A stretch of DNA of 64,000 bases from Ustilaginoidea virens (Eukaryota; Ascomycota; Sordariomycetes; Hypocreales; Clavicipitaceae): positions 868,001 through 932,000 of the forward strand of contig NC_057322.1 of assembly GCF_000687475.1 (NCBI RefSeq), read 5' to 3'. The translations under genes and the position numbers were made by a program. Below, in pieces: positions 10,975 through 22,094 of this stretch (the first letter of the stretch is position 1; every line of letters starts with the position of its first letter). The notes beneath the pieces were generated by a model that saw nothing but the letters and a program-made list of their open reading frames with translations, did no database searches and was not told the origin of the DNA.

Positions 10975-13372
10975 GTGCCTCGATTTGGAGCAACGTAAAT
11001 ACGCATGGGCTTCATTGCTCCCATGGGACCGGACCGCCAAGAGCTGCTACTGGATCGTCATCTGCCCGGTTTTACCCAGACCCGTTCCCCCTTGTTTCTT
11101 CCTTTTTCATCTCTCCTTTTCTCGGTATCCCCCTTGTTGTCACATCAGCGTTCAGTATCATCTCAACAGCGAAACCACCTGCATCCCTCGAGCCACGCAC
11201 CAGGGACCTGAGAGAGTATCCAGCAAAAAGATGAAAAATAAGTAGAAAAAAAAAGAAAGAAAGAAGGAGAGACAGAGAGAGAGAGAGGAGAAGGAGAGAA
11301 AGCCCGTCGACTCGCGAAACACAACACTGTTTTGTTAGACTTTGTTGTTGTCGTTGCCGTCGTTGCCGTCGTTGCTGTTGTTGTTGTTCTTGGGGGACTG
11401 CTTGGGTTCAGGACACCGCGGGACAAAGTGAGGTGAGCGGATTGCGGATCGCAAGATTGTGCGCGGCAAACGGGGACAAGCAACGCAAGGGTATGCCTTG
11501 CTTGCAAGCCAGGTTAGCAGTTAGCAGGTAGCACTTGGGAAGCATCGAGTCACAGCGCAGAGTAATGAAGAAGACAAAAAAAAAAAAAAAAACCCAGGCC
11601 TGCCCTTGCTGTGGGTGCGCTCAAGCTTCTTTTCGATTTCCCCATTTTTGCCAGGTGTCCGAAGGACGGGGGACGCACGCAGGACTCCGTACATTGGCTT
11701 TTGTACGACCGTAGGCTGGCCGGATTACGCTCAAGCAAAATGGCCCTGGGGCGAGCCAAATGTACCAAATCGTGCCAATCGTGTCATTTAAACTTCAAAG
11801 CCATCAGCGCGGCCGGCACTTTGCTGAGCCTGAGCCTGAACCTGAGCCAGTTGGGAGCCAACAAGACCTGAAACCAGCACTGTGAAAGCACGGCCAGGCG
11901 GGTTGAGACTCGAGTTGAGGCCTGCACGCCCTGCTGGGATGGACGGGCGGCAGTCTGGTGGGCGCCGGCGCTGGCGCTGGCGCTGTCCCTGGGGTTTCAT
12001 AGGCCCGCAGGTGGCCCAAGGACAGGAAAGAACATTGAAAGGCGCCAGCGTGCCCGTCCGTGCCCGTGCCCGCGTTGATCGACCCAGCTTACATTACGTT
12101 AACACATAGTCTGGCTGGTTTCAATGACTCGGGTTGACGCAGCGTCAAATCCACAACCCAAGCTTGCCATGCACACGCTGTCCCATCCTCCTCATTAGCT
12201 GCTGTCAATCGCATCGCTTCAACGAAACTGCGCTCGCTCCCATCGCAACTGCGACCAGACTACAACTGCAAAGCCATCCGTCTCGTCACCCGCACGCTCG
12301 AAGATAGACTACTGCGACCTCATCTGCCGACCTGCGGGCTGGGGGCTTGCATCGCAGGACTTTTTGTCTTGATAATAATCAGGCGAAAAAAAAAAAATCT
12401 GTTCTCAACCGGCGGGAACGCTTCAAATTTAATTTTGTTTTCACGGCCGCTGCGAACGAAACCGGAGAAGAAGAAAGAAAACAGGAGCAGACTGCATTTT
12501 TCTTTCCAAGGGGGGAAAAAAAAGGAAACGAGGCAAAGATGTTGGTCGAGGTACGTTTTGCGTCTCTCCATCTTCTTGTTGATCAAAGTGCCCCTCGGAT
12601 CACCTGCTTTTTTTTTTTACATGTATTTCTTTTCCTCTCCCGCTTCGGGCGGCGGCATCGGCGTTTTACGGCACAGCTTTTGTATTTGTCCGTTGTTTTC
12701 TTTTTTCCCTCCTTCGGCGCTCCCACTGCCTTGGTTTCTCGGCTTGCTGTTGGACAGAGACGCGGGTTGAAACGGATCCGGGAGACGGGGAGGACAAAGG
12801 ACAAAAGTCGACGAGGTGTTGGTCAAGGGAAAGAAAGGAGAGCAAAGGGGAGCGGGCGGGTGGAGGGCAGACGAGAATCTGTCGCCGGCTGCTTGGAGCT
12901 GTCACCACCGGTCGGAGACGGACTGCCAGCTCGACAGCCGGCCGTCAGTCCTGAGCACGGCGGGATGCGCAGGCGTTGGCTGTGACTCGAGCGAAGGATC
13001 AGACTGGCTGATGGCATGCTTGATGGCCTCGCCTGGGGGTTTTCCTCGACGCCCTCGTGCTGTTTGCTTCTGCTTGCCTTGCCCCCTCCCGCCACCCTTT
13101 TGCTTCTCGTCAGGTCGTCCGTCCGCACCGCGCCGAACGCTTTGCTGCAAGTGGGAAGACACTGCCTGCTACTTTTTTCTTCGCTTTTTTTTTTTCCTTT
13201 TCTTCGCCCCCCCTCTCCCACGCGCTGCTTGCCCCTCGGGAGAAGCGTGAATCATTCTTGCTTCGAGCGTCAACCTTGTGCCAGTGTTTGCTTCTTTCGA
13301 GACAAGCAAGCCTTCTCGGGGCCCAGATAACCAAAACACCAGCCGCCCGAGCAAAACACTTGTTACGCCATC
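10975..13372. other. Intergenic region between RanBP1 and taf14
   Basis: About 2.4 kb. It contains GA-rich and TTG-rich runs at 11240-11395, an A run near 11577-11592 and T-rich tracts near 12610 and 13190. An ATG at 12539 is followed after four codons by GAG|GTACGT, which resembles a first exon and donor, but no continuation can be assigned. No family-level protein similarity is seen. Confidence 0.45.
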
Positions 13373-14674
13373 ATGCCGGCCAGGACAAGAAAGACTGCTA
13401 ACGAACTGCAGAGAAAAGTCAAGGTTGTCACCGAACAGCATCAAATGTAAGCTATTCGCCTGTTCCGAAAGCGCTCCCCGCCACCCGGTCTTGAGGAGGC
13501 TGCTCTCGTCAACGCTCGAGAGCACCGCCTCGCCGGAAAAAAAAAAAAAAACGAAGCTTTTGCGTCGGAGGGACGGCAGAGCCACGGTGGACAAGGACGG
13601 CAACGCGAAAAAAGCATCGGGGGGTTCCCGTGCCACGTTGCTCATCGACATGTGCGACGCTCTGCTATGGCAAACGCTGATTTTTTTTTCGTAACCTGCC
13701 CTAGTGACAAGCCGTCTCCGGTGTCGGAATTTCCCATGCGAGAATGGAGCCTGCAGCTCTATTTGCTGGATGAGGATGGAAACGAGCGCCCGGCCGACGT
13801 CTTCACCAAGGTGGTGTACAACCTGCATCCTACCTTTGCTAATCCCGTCCAAAGTAAGTGGCTGCCGTTGCTGAATCCCGGGGCGACCCGCGTCTGCATT
13901 CGTGACGTGCCAGATGGGCAGAGAGGTTTGCTTGCTGTTGCTCTTGCTCACACCAGAGGCCGTCATCGACAGCCTTCACGAAACCCCCGTTCCTGTGCTC
14001 CAACGAAGGGTGGGGCGAGTTCGAGATCAACATCGAGTGCTACACGACGGAAAAGACGAAACTGCCGCTCATCACCCACGACCTGAATTTCCAGGAGGAA
14101 AAGTACCAGACCACGCACACCGTCGTCTTCAAGAACCCCTCGCAGGCCCTGCAGGAGCGCTTGCGCGAGACGGGCCCGCTGCCCAACGACGAGGAGCGCC
14201 AGAAGAAGAAGGGGGCGGCGGGCAAGAAGGGCGCGCAGAAGTACGACTACGAGAAGATTGCCGAGGCGCTGGAAAAGCTGGACGAGGAGGACCTGCTGCG
14301 GGTCATACAGCTCATCAACGAGAACAAGGGTCCAGACACTTATATAAGGAGTGACGTGGAAGGTGAGTCGTGCTCTCTTTTTTTTTGTCCTTTTTTTTGC
14401 TGCGTGCGTGCGTGTGGATGCCCCCCCCACGGAAACTGGCTAGAGTGTTGATGCGTGTACATCGTGCGAGCTAATAGCGGACAATCTCACTGAAGCCGGG
14501 GAGTTTTCAATTGATCTTTACACCATGCCGGATGTGCTGACGACGAAGCTGTGGGAGCATCTGGTAAGTCTGTTTTACCGGGCGGCCGAAACCGGCCACC
14601 CACCACGGCAACGGCGTTCACCCTGATGCTGACGTTGCATGAATACACAGTCAAAGAAGGGTTTGGTTCACTAA
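13373..14674 (+). CDS. taf14: YEATS- and ET-domain protein Taf14 (TFIID/TFIIF/chromatin-remodeller subunit)
   Basis: Five exons, 13373-13446, 13705-13853, 13973-14362, 14496-14563 and 14651-14674, encode 234 aa. The last exon supplies only SKKGLVH. The YEATS domain spans about residues 14-130 (RKVKVVTEQHQI, EFPMREWSLQLYLLDEDG, VVYNLHPTFANPVQTF, NEGWGEFEINIECY, DLNFQEEKYQTTHTVVF). A basic linker (KKKGAAGKKGAQK) precedes the C-terminal ET module (YEKIAEALEKLDEEDLLRVI ... TTKLWEHLSKKG). Family knowledge: the YEATS fold reads acylated lysines on histone H3, and the ET module docks onto short motifs in partner subunits of TFIID, TFIIF, INO80, SWI/SNF and NuA3. The length matches fungal orthologues (about 230-245 aa). 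All splice phases close without a stop, which supports the model. Confidence 0.93.
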
Positions 14675-15275
14675 AGTTAATGCCACTAATTTTTATTTAT
14701 TTATTTCTTCCTTCTTTCTCCGTTTTTTCCTTCTCTTTGTTTTGCCTTGCTACCCTATCTGGGCTGCATGGCTGGACGGAAAGACTGGGAGCAAAAAGCC
14801 AGAGGATGCCGAGCACTCCTGGCGGGCTGGCCTGGGCAGCAATCCGCTACGAGGCCCAACGTTGCCAGTGACGACGGGCGACGAGGCAGCAGGTTCATGG
14901 GGAACGAGTTGCGGAACGCAGTGTTGGAGGCAAGGACGACTTGTTTCAAGGTCGGGGGGGGGGGGGGGAGGGGGGGGGCGGCCTCATGTACTGAGTAGAG
15001 ACGGCGCGGACGACGGATGTATTGTTGTTTTGACATTTCTGACAGGCAAGGAAGCTGTTTCCACGGGGTTAAGATGCTTGTCGATTTCCCATGCCAGCCA
15101 ACCAGTAGATGGGCCAGCATGGGCAGGGTTTGACTGTTCCGTGGCATGCGTCAACTCGCGAAGCTGTGTGATCTAATGTCTCGACAAGGCGGCCACGGGC
15201 AAGGACGGGACGGGACAAGTGATGGATGCGCGATTTGGAGGCTGGAAACACACTGGCCTTGATTCCCATACAGCA

Positions 15276-15328
15276 TGGCATAGCAAGCATGGCATGGCAT
15301 GGCAAGCATGACATGGCATAGCATGGCA
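15276..15328. repeat. CATGGCATAGCAAG-type imperfect tandem repeat
   Basis: Repeated CATGGC/CATAGC/AAGCATGGC units over about 50 bp, directly visible, in noncoding DNA. Confidence 0.8.
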
Positions 15329-16007
15329 GAGGATTGCTCGTGCTGTCCTAACGGAGCCGAATGATCGCACTGAGCCTTGCCAGCACCGAGGCCAAACCCG
15401 TCGTGCCTGTCTGCGCCAACGTCCTCGGAGACCCATCGGAACCGCGGCTCGTGGCCCTCCTCTCAGGTTTTCTCCCAACTTTATCGCGAACCTGTTTCCT
15501 CGGCAGGGTGGGGGGTCCGTCGTCAACCCCATAGCGCAAGACCGGCCTAGTCGCTTAGCGCGGGGGGTCTTGCTGGCGGCGCTGATTGGTTTTTCGGCAG
15601 CGCGTGCTGTGCTGTACGCAAGTCGAGGGACGGAGGGGGTTTTGGCGAACAGGCGGTGTCGGTGTCGGTGTCGGGCTATTTCAGAGGGCAACTTGCGAGC
15701 AACAAACGGGCACTGGGGAGGGGGGGTTGCGATCTCGCCTGCCTTTTCCGCTGGCTAGCATGGGAATGGGAGCGGCGATGCAATTCCAGGACTTTTTGCT
15801 TTGCTGCCCCCCCCCCGGCAGGCCCCGCAGCTCGGTGCTCGTTTTTTTTTATTAGTAGCAAGTTTGGTACGGCGTACATGGGTTGGCGGGAAGGGCTCCG
15901 CCCCGCCTCACGAGGGCATCGCTGTTAGCGCAGCATGGCGCGACTCAAAAGGTCCCGCGGAAGAGCCCACGGACGGCCGGACAGACCTGTTCTGTTCTGG
16001 CGAGGCG

Positions 16008-16067
16008 AGCCAGCATCGGGCCAGCCAGCATCGGGCCAGCCAGCATCGGGCCAGCCAGCATCGGGCC
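16008..16067. repeat. Four tandem copies of a 15-bp unit
   Basis: The unit AGCCAGCATCGGGCC occurs four times in a row without change. It lies about 830 bp upstream of the Zn2Cys6 regulator start and is not part of a supported gene. Confidence 0.95.
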
Positions 16068-16900
16068 AGCCATTGAACGACTGACTGACGGGGCCGAACA
16101 AAGCCGAATGGTTGAATTGGAGGTGAGTCGCTGCTTCGCCCAACATCGGTGGTTGCAAACGTTGTACATACCGCGCCGTATGTATATACGGATACGGCAA
16201 CTGCCAGGCACCAGACATGCAGGCAGTGCTGATGTATACAGCCTGCGTGCTGGATCGCGTACAGTCAAGTGGGTACTCGGCACACCCCCCCCTCCCCCCC
16301 CTCCCACCCCTTCTTCCCCCCCCGATTTGCAACATTTGTCCGTTGCAAGCTTTTCCGTCGTCCCGGAATGGAATTGCGTCGAGGCATACACGGCGGCAGC
16401 TTGCGGATAGGCCTGCCTGCCTGGCCCGTCCGTCCGCCCGCTTTCGTGATTGGATTGGATTGCCAGATTTTGTGCTATTCGCTGCTGTTCAGTTTCGAAA
16501 TCGCAATCCAGGTAATGGATGGAGTCCGCAGAAAGCATCAGCATGGGTCAATGCCAAGTTCCAGCCCCGCTTGTTGCGCACGACAAGACACCCCAGCGCC
16601 CGCCAGCCGTCCGCCAGCAGTCCGCCGGCAGTCCCGTCAGCGGGGGAATAAAACAAAGCCAATGGCTCGAGTTGAAACCTCCAGTCCTGACAGCTAGCTG
16701 CTGACCGCCCGCCTTTCCCCCTCCACAATTCTGACCGGACCAGACGCTTCCTCTCGGCACTACACGGCCCTTTGACGCCCATTCTCAACCACCGTCAAAC
16801 CCGCCGCAAACCAAACAAACGTCTTGCAACACAACACCGTCTTTGCCGCAACGTCACGGCCGGCCCCCTCCCCCCCTCCTCTCTCAGCCTCGCCTGGCCG

Positions 16901-17821
16901 ATGGCCCCATCTCAGCACGCCGCCGGCACCGCTGCGTCAAGCCCCAGCGTTGCTGCTGCTGCCGCTCCGACGACGCCAGGCGGCGGCCGCCAGCGTTCGC
17001 AGCCTGCCGGCTCGTCTTCCGCAACCACGCCGGCCCCGGCCCCGGCCCCGGCCCAGCCCCAGCAGCCGCAAGAACACCAGCCTCTGTCCCAGCAGCATGC
17101 CCAGCAGCATGCCCAGCTGGGCGCCCAAGGCCCCCAGCACAAGCGCGTTTACCAGGCCTGCATACCTTGTCGCCGCCGCAAGGTACGATGCGACCTGGGC
17201 AGCGTCGACAACCCCCACGACCCCCCCTGCGTGCGCTGCCGCCGCGAGAGCAAGGAATGCTTCTTCTCCGCCACCCGCCGCAAGCGCAAGACCGACGACG
17301 ACGGCGAGGGTAGCGACGTCGACGACTACGTCATCCGAAACGGTCGCAAGAGAGCTCACCCCGAGGGAAGCCCGCCTCCGCGCCTCGACCGCCGCTTCTA
17401 CAGCGACGTTCCCCTCACCCCCGGCGGCTCCCACGGCCGCAGCCAGCCTTTGCGCCGACCCGACGGCGGCGCGCCGAGGCAGCGGAGGGACTCGGAGCTC
17501 GACGGCGACGGCGACGCAAACCTCGAGAACCTCGAGGCCCAGACCGCCATGCGCCGTGCCGTGTACAACCCGCACGACGCCCTGGATCTGCTCTACAAGG
17601 CAGCAACCGACAGGTGCGCCGTTCCCGAGCCGTCCGGCACCATGGTATGCAGTGCTGACTTTGCTAGTCCCGCCGCAAACAACAACAACCACCACCACGT
17701 TCGCGAGGGAAGCATCGCCTCGGCCACAACGGCCCCGGCCCACCATCCTACGCCGCAAGATGCCATGAGCAGGGACGCTCCCAGACCGAGGTCCATGTCC
17801 GTCCGGCTCGAGGTGGAACAA

Positions 17822-17855
<34 letters not shown>

Positions 17856-19980
17856 TCCAACTCCAACTCCAACTCCAACTCCAACACCAACAGCACCAGC
17901 AACACCAGCAACACCAGCACCAACACCAACAACAACACCAGCACCAACAAGCCCCGCAGCATCTTTACGAAAATCCATCACACCAACTACCGCAACCAAC
18001 CGTTGATCTTGCCCTGGCGCAACCGCCGGCTTTGCGCAGTCAGCCAGGCTATGTAGATGCTTTACGTGCCTGGTCAAGGTTCCGTTTTGTACGAGCCGGT
18101 TGGTTTACAGCCCAGGAAGCCATAGAGTATATAGACTAGTACGTTGTCGCATTTTCTCATCGTATTCTTCCGCAGCAGCGGCGGCCCTGCGGCCGGCCTA
18201 GGGCCTCAAAAGCGCAGGACTTGGGTGATGGATTGTTCTGTTTTTTTTTTTCCCCTTCCTTTTCTTTTGGGCGCATGCTAACAAAATGTCTTGCCTACAG
18301 TTACTACAAATACCTTTCTCCCATGACGCCCATTTCCCCGCCAACATTTAGTGATCCGGCATCCCATATAACGCTCCTTACCGAAGAACCCATCCTAACC
18401 GTCACGCTCCTCACCATCTCTTCGAGATATCGCCAGATGCCGGGGACCGGCGGACACTGCCGCTCGCACGCCATTCCGGAGCAGCTGTGGACGTACCTTC
18501 GAGGCATGATTGAGCGCTGTCTCTGGGGCCAGGAAGCCTTTGGCGGTGGGTTCTGCGGCTCGGGCGGGCCCGGCTCCTCGTCCCTGATTGTGGAGGAGAG
18601 CGACACCAGCAGCACGGCGCCCTGGCGAGGAATGAGAAAAGGCAGCTTGCGAACGCTGGGCACCATTGAGTCGTTGCTGATCCTGACGGAGTGGCACCCC
18701 CGGGCCTTGCATTTCCCCCCGCAAGAGGCCACGGACGAGCTCATGCTTCCCGACTACGGCAGCGGCGGACCGACGATTGCGTCGGACGACTCCAACAGGA
18801 ACCTCGGGGCCGGTTTCGGCGGCAAGCGGATCGAGAGCTGGCTGGAACCGGCCTGGAGGAGCGACCGAATGTGCTGGATGCTGCTGAGCACGGCCATGGG
18901 CCTGGCGTACGAGCTGGGCGTGTTTGACAACATTGACGAGATGCTGAGGGACGACACCATCACGCGGCCCGAGTTTATGGACGAGCCCTACCGAACTCGG
19001 GCCAACCGCATCAAGAGGCTGCTCCTGATCTACACGTCCCAGCTCGCCGGGCGACTGGGTTGGACGAGCATGACGCCGGAGCATCTCCGGAAGGCGGACC
19101 CCGCCGTGGCCCGGCGTCGCACCATGTCCAACGAGGGCAACACCCCGAGCACGGCCTCCATGGTCAACGGGTTCAACTACGTGCCGGACCTGGAGCTCGA
19201 CGACCAGATCATCCACTGCTGGGCCGGCATCAGCAACGCCATGCACATTGGCAACGAGAAGCTGTTCCGGTCGCGAAAGTACACGACGGAGATTATCCAG
19301 TCCGGACGCTACGTCGAGCTGCTGAGGGACTTTAGCCCCCTGCTGAAGGACTGGTACAGAGAGTTTGAGCTCTTCCGCCTCCCCCCGTTCATCCGACACA
19401 TCTTGACCATCGAGTACGAGTACGTCCGCATCTACGTCAACTCTCTCTCGCTGCAGGCGGTCGTGGAGCGGTGCACCAGCAACGCCGGCCACACCGCCAA
19501 CGGCAGCAACGGCAACGGCAACGGCAACGGCGCCGGCGGCGGCGGCGGCGGCGACCGCGGTCAGGCGGCCGGCGGCCCCGCGCAGCTCTCGCCGCAAACC
19601 ATGATCAACTACGGGAAGCTGCCGCTGGGCCAGCTCGGCGGCTTCACCATCCACGACCAGGAGTACGTGCGGGAGGTGGTCGACGGGTGCCGGAACCTGC
19701 TGCGCACCGTGGTCGAGGGCCTCCTGCCGGGCGGCTACCTCAAGCACGCGCCCGTGCGGACGTACTTTCGCATCATCAGCGGCGCCATGTTCCTCCTCAA
19801 GACGTTTGCCCTGGGGGCGCCGCGGTCCGACGTCAAGATGAGCATCGATCTCATGGACGCCACGACCGAGGCGCTGCGGAACTGCGTCGTGGACGACGTG
19901 CACCTGGGCATACGGTTCGCCGACCTGCTGGAAACCCTGACGAGCCGGCTGAGGAACCGCTTCATCCAGGCGCCGAGCCT

Positions 19981-20019
<39 letters not shown>

Positions 20020-20682
20020 AGGCGCGGGCAGCCCACCGCCAGAAGGCGTCATGACCGGCGGCGGCGGCGGCGGCGGCGGCGGCGACCCCACAGCCAGCTG
20101 GGTGGGCAAGCATGCGCAAAAACTCCGCGAAGGACTCAACGGGCAGTGTAAGTCGCTGTTGCCTCTCTCTCTCTCTCTCTCTCCCTCTCGTTCTGCGTGT
20201 TTCCTTTCTAACAGCTGGCCGGCTGCCCTGCAGATCGCCCCGCGTCGCCCGGCGCCGACGGCAACATCTCCGCCACCCCCTTCGACCTATCCGCATGCAG
20301 CTTCCCCCACGGCGGCGCGTCGTCCGTCGGCCCGTCGACCCCCGCCGCCCACGTCGACAGCAGCAGCAGCAGCAACAACAACAACATCAACAACAACAGC
20401 AGCAGCAGCAACGTCAACGGAGGCGCCGCCGCCGCCGCGGCGCCCGGCGTCGATCTGCACCTCTTCGAGGACTGGAACGACCCGGGCAACGAGATGTGGT
20501 ACCTGCCGCCGGGGCCGGCCTTTTTCCAGAACATGGGCGACAGCTCCGTGGCCATGACGGCCGAGGGCGTCAACGTCGGCGGCCTGGACCTGCTCGAGTA
20601 CATGGCCATGGATCCGGTGCAGTTTCCCGGCATCGACGGGCCGACGGGGGCGGGCTCTGGCGGCGGGAACGCCGGGGCTTAG
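16901..20682 (+). CDS. Large Zn2Cys6 transcription factor resembling the aromatic amino acid regulator Aro80
   Basis: Three exons, 16901-18138, 18301-20147 and 20234-20682, encode 1177 aa. The first intron interrupts EYID|YYYKYL and the second NGQ|YRP. A Zn2Cys6 binuclear cluster lies at about residues 87-118 with spacing C-x2-C-x6-C-x12-C-x2-C-x6-C ([15 protein letters not shown] ... [11 protein letters not shown]), followed by a basic linker (ATRRKRK). The middle region from about residue 410 is the fungal-specific helical domain, including [11 protein letters not shown] and [19 protein letters not shown]. Low-complexity Gln/His runs lie near residues 305-350, a second Gln run near 975-990, Gly runs, and Ser/Asn runs before an acidic C-terminus ([10 protein letters not shown]) that could activate transcription. 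Family knowledge: Aro80 regulators switch on aromatic amino acid catabolism. The Aro80 assignment rests on the zinc cluster and the [11 protein letters not shown] region and is tentative. A generic Zn2Cys6 regulator is certain. Confidence 0.85.
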
Positions 20683-22094
20683 GGGACGAAGGGGCCGCCG
20701 CCGCCTGAGATGCACGGCGATGACGAGCACGACTTGACGCGGACATGACAGCTGGTGCTTTTCGATTCTCTGTCCTTTTCCCTTTTTTCCTCCCATCCTC
20801 CTTTTTTTTTTCTTTTTTTTTTTTTTCTTTCTTTCTTTTTTTATATCTTTGTTTCTCTCTATTTTTTGACCCTTCACTTTTCGTTTCTTTTCTTTTCTTT
20901 TCTTTTCTTTTCTTTTCTTTTCTCTTCTTTTCTCTTCTTTTCTTTTCTTTTCTTTTCTTTTCTTTTCTTTTCTTTTCTTTTCTTTTCTTTTCTTTTCTTT
21001 TCCTCTTGTCCTTCTTTCTTGTTTATCTTCCTTCCTTTTTCTTTCCCCCTTCCTACATGCAGTTCACCGTAAACACACGAGGCTACGTAAACGCCAAACA
21101 CCCAACCACCTTGACGACATTTCCCCAAGACAAAAGCAGCCGCGGCGGGAGAGGAGGAGCGGGGGCCAAAAGCACAATGCTCATTTTGTTTGTTTCCAGG
21201 GCATCAAACGCATCAAGCATCAAGCAGCAAGCATCAAGCATCAATCATCAAACATCAAACATCGGATGGAAAAAGGGTGTTTTGCGTCTGGCCTGCGTGA
21301 GCTGTCGTCGTGTGCGTGTCCAACTTGCCTGGTCTGATGGGGCCTGCCGGACACTGCGTAGATCCATTCCCAAACGGCCAAGCTGCCTCCCCTTCCCCGG
21401 GCCGGGACAAGCCATCCATCACAACGTTACGAGGATGAAAATAAACGGGCCCCCCCTGCCCCTGTCTGGCAAAACGCCATCCGTCACAACGTCACGAGGA
21501 TAATTTCACAAGCTTGGACGTCGTTCGCCCTCGTATTAGCACCCCAGCCACACTGCGCTGCGTCAAGCAAACAAAACACCCCCTTCGCTGTCGAGATGGA
21601 CACGTCCAAGATTAAATGCTTCTATTTGGTTGCGGCACAACACTCTTTTCCCCCGCGATATATACAAAAAAGAAAGAAGAGAAAAAAAAAGAGAGAAGAA
21701 GAAGAAGAAGAAGCCACGCCATGAAAAAATAAAATATCCCCGTCTTTGGCTGCAGAAAAAATAAAAGCAGAGTCCCAATATCGGATGGGCGGGGTGGAGA
21801 TTAAGCAGATTGGCAATGTACATCGTAATGATTACGTGGCAGGGATTTTGACGAAAAGGGAGCTGGTAGGGCCATGTTGGACGACAAAGGAGAGAAAAAG
21901 TAGTCAAGTCGGACGAGAATGAACCAGCCACCCCGGGCATGGAAAAAACAACAAAAGAAAAGAAAAGAGAAAAAAAAGAAGACAAGGGAAGAGAAAAGAC
22001 GAGGGTATTGAGATTGAAAGAGCAAGACAGAAAAAGGGACCAGAAAACAAAAGGAAGCGCTGACGGCGTCTGCGCGCCGACAAAGTGATGCATC
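20683..22094. other. Intergenic region between convergent genes, with a long pyrimidine tract
   Basis: The regulator (+) and the ADF-domain gene (-) converge here, so this is shared 3' sequence. It starts with T-rich runs and a TTTTC array and continues with A- and GA-rich sequence near 21660-21720 and 21940-22020, which reads as pyrimidine-rich in the minus-strand transcript. Nothing codes convincingly. Confidence 0.55.
20881..21002. repeat. TTTTC pentanucleotide microsatellite
   Basis: About 24 tandem TTTTC units with two TCTTC variants, 200 bp downstream of the Zn2Cys6 gene stop. Directly visible. Confidence 0.97.

Larger units (their letters stand above)
14675..16900. other. Intergenic region upstream of the Zn2Cys6 regulator
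   Basis: About 2.2 kb with a G-rich run at 14957-14985, a CATGGC-type imperfect repeat at about 15276-15328 and a four-copy 15-bp tandem repeat at 16008-16067. A long, sequence-complex leader upstream of a large regulator is common in filamentous fungi. No coding frame is supported. Confidence 0.5.

Noticed and set aside
12539..12550. ATG with a following GTACGT donor, possible first exon
   Set aside because: The taf14 start at 13373 gives a complete family-length protein and no other coding continuation could be assigned.
17646..17668. GTATGC ... CTGAC ... TAG, an intron-like string inside the Zn2Cys6 gene
   Set aside because: Only 23 nt long, below a workable intron size, and the frame is open through it.
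18395..20296. 633-codon open frame on the minus strand inside the Zn2Cys6 gene
   Set aside because: Antisense shadow caused by high GC content and strong codon bias; no family features.
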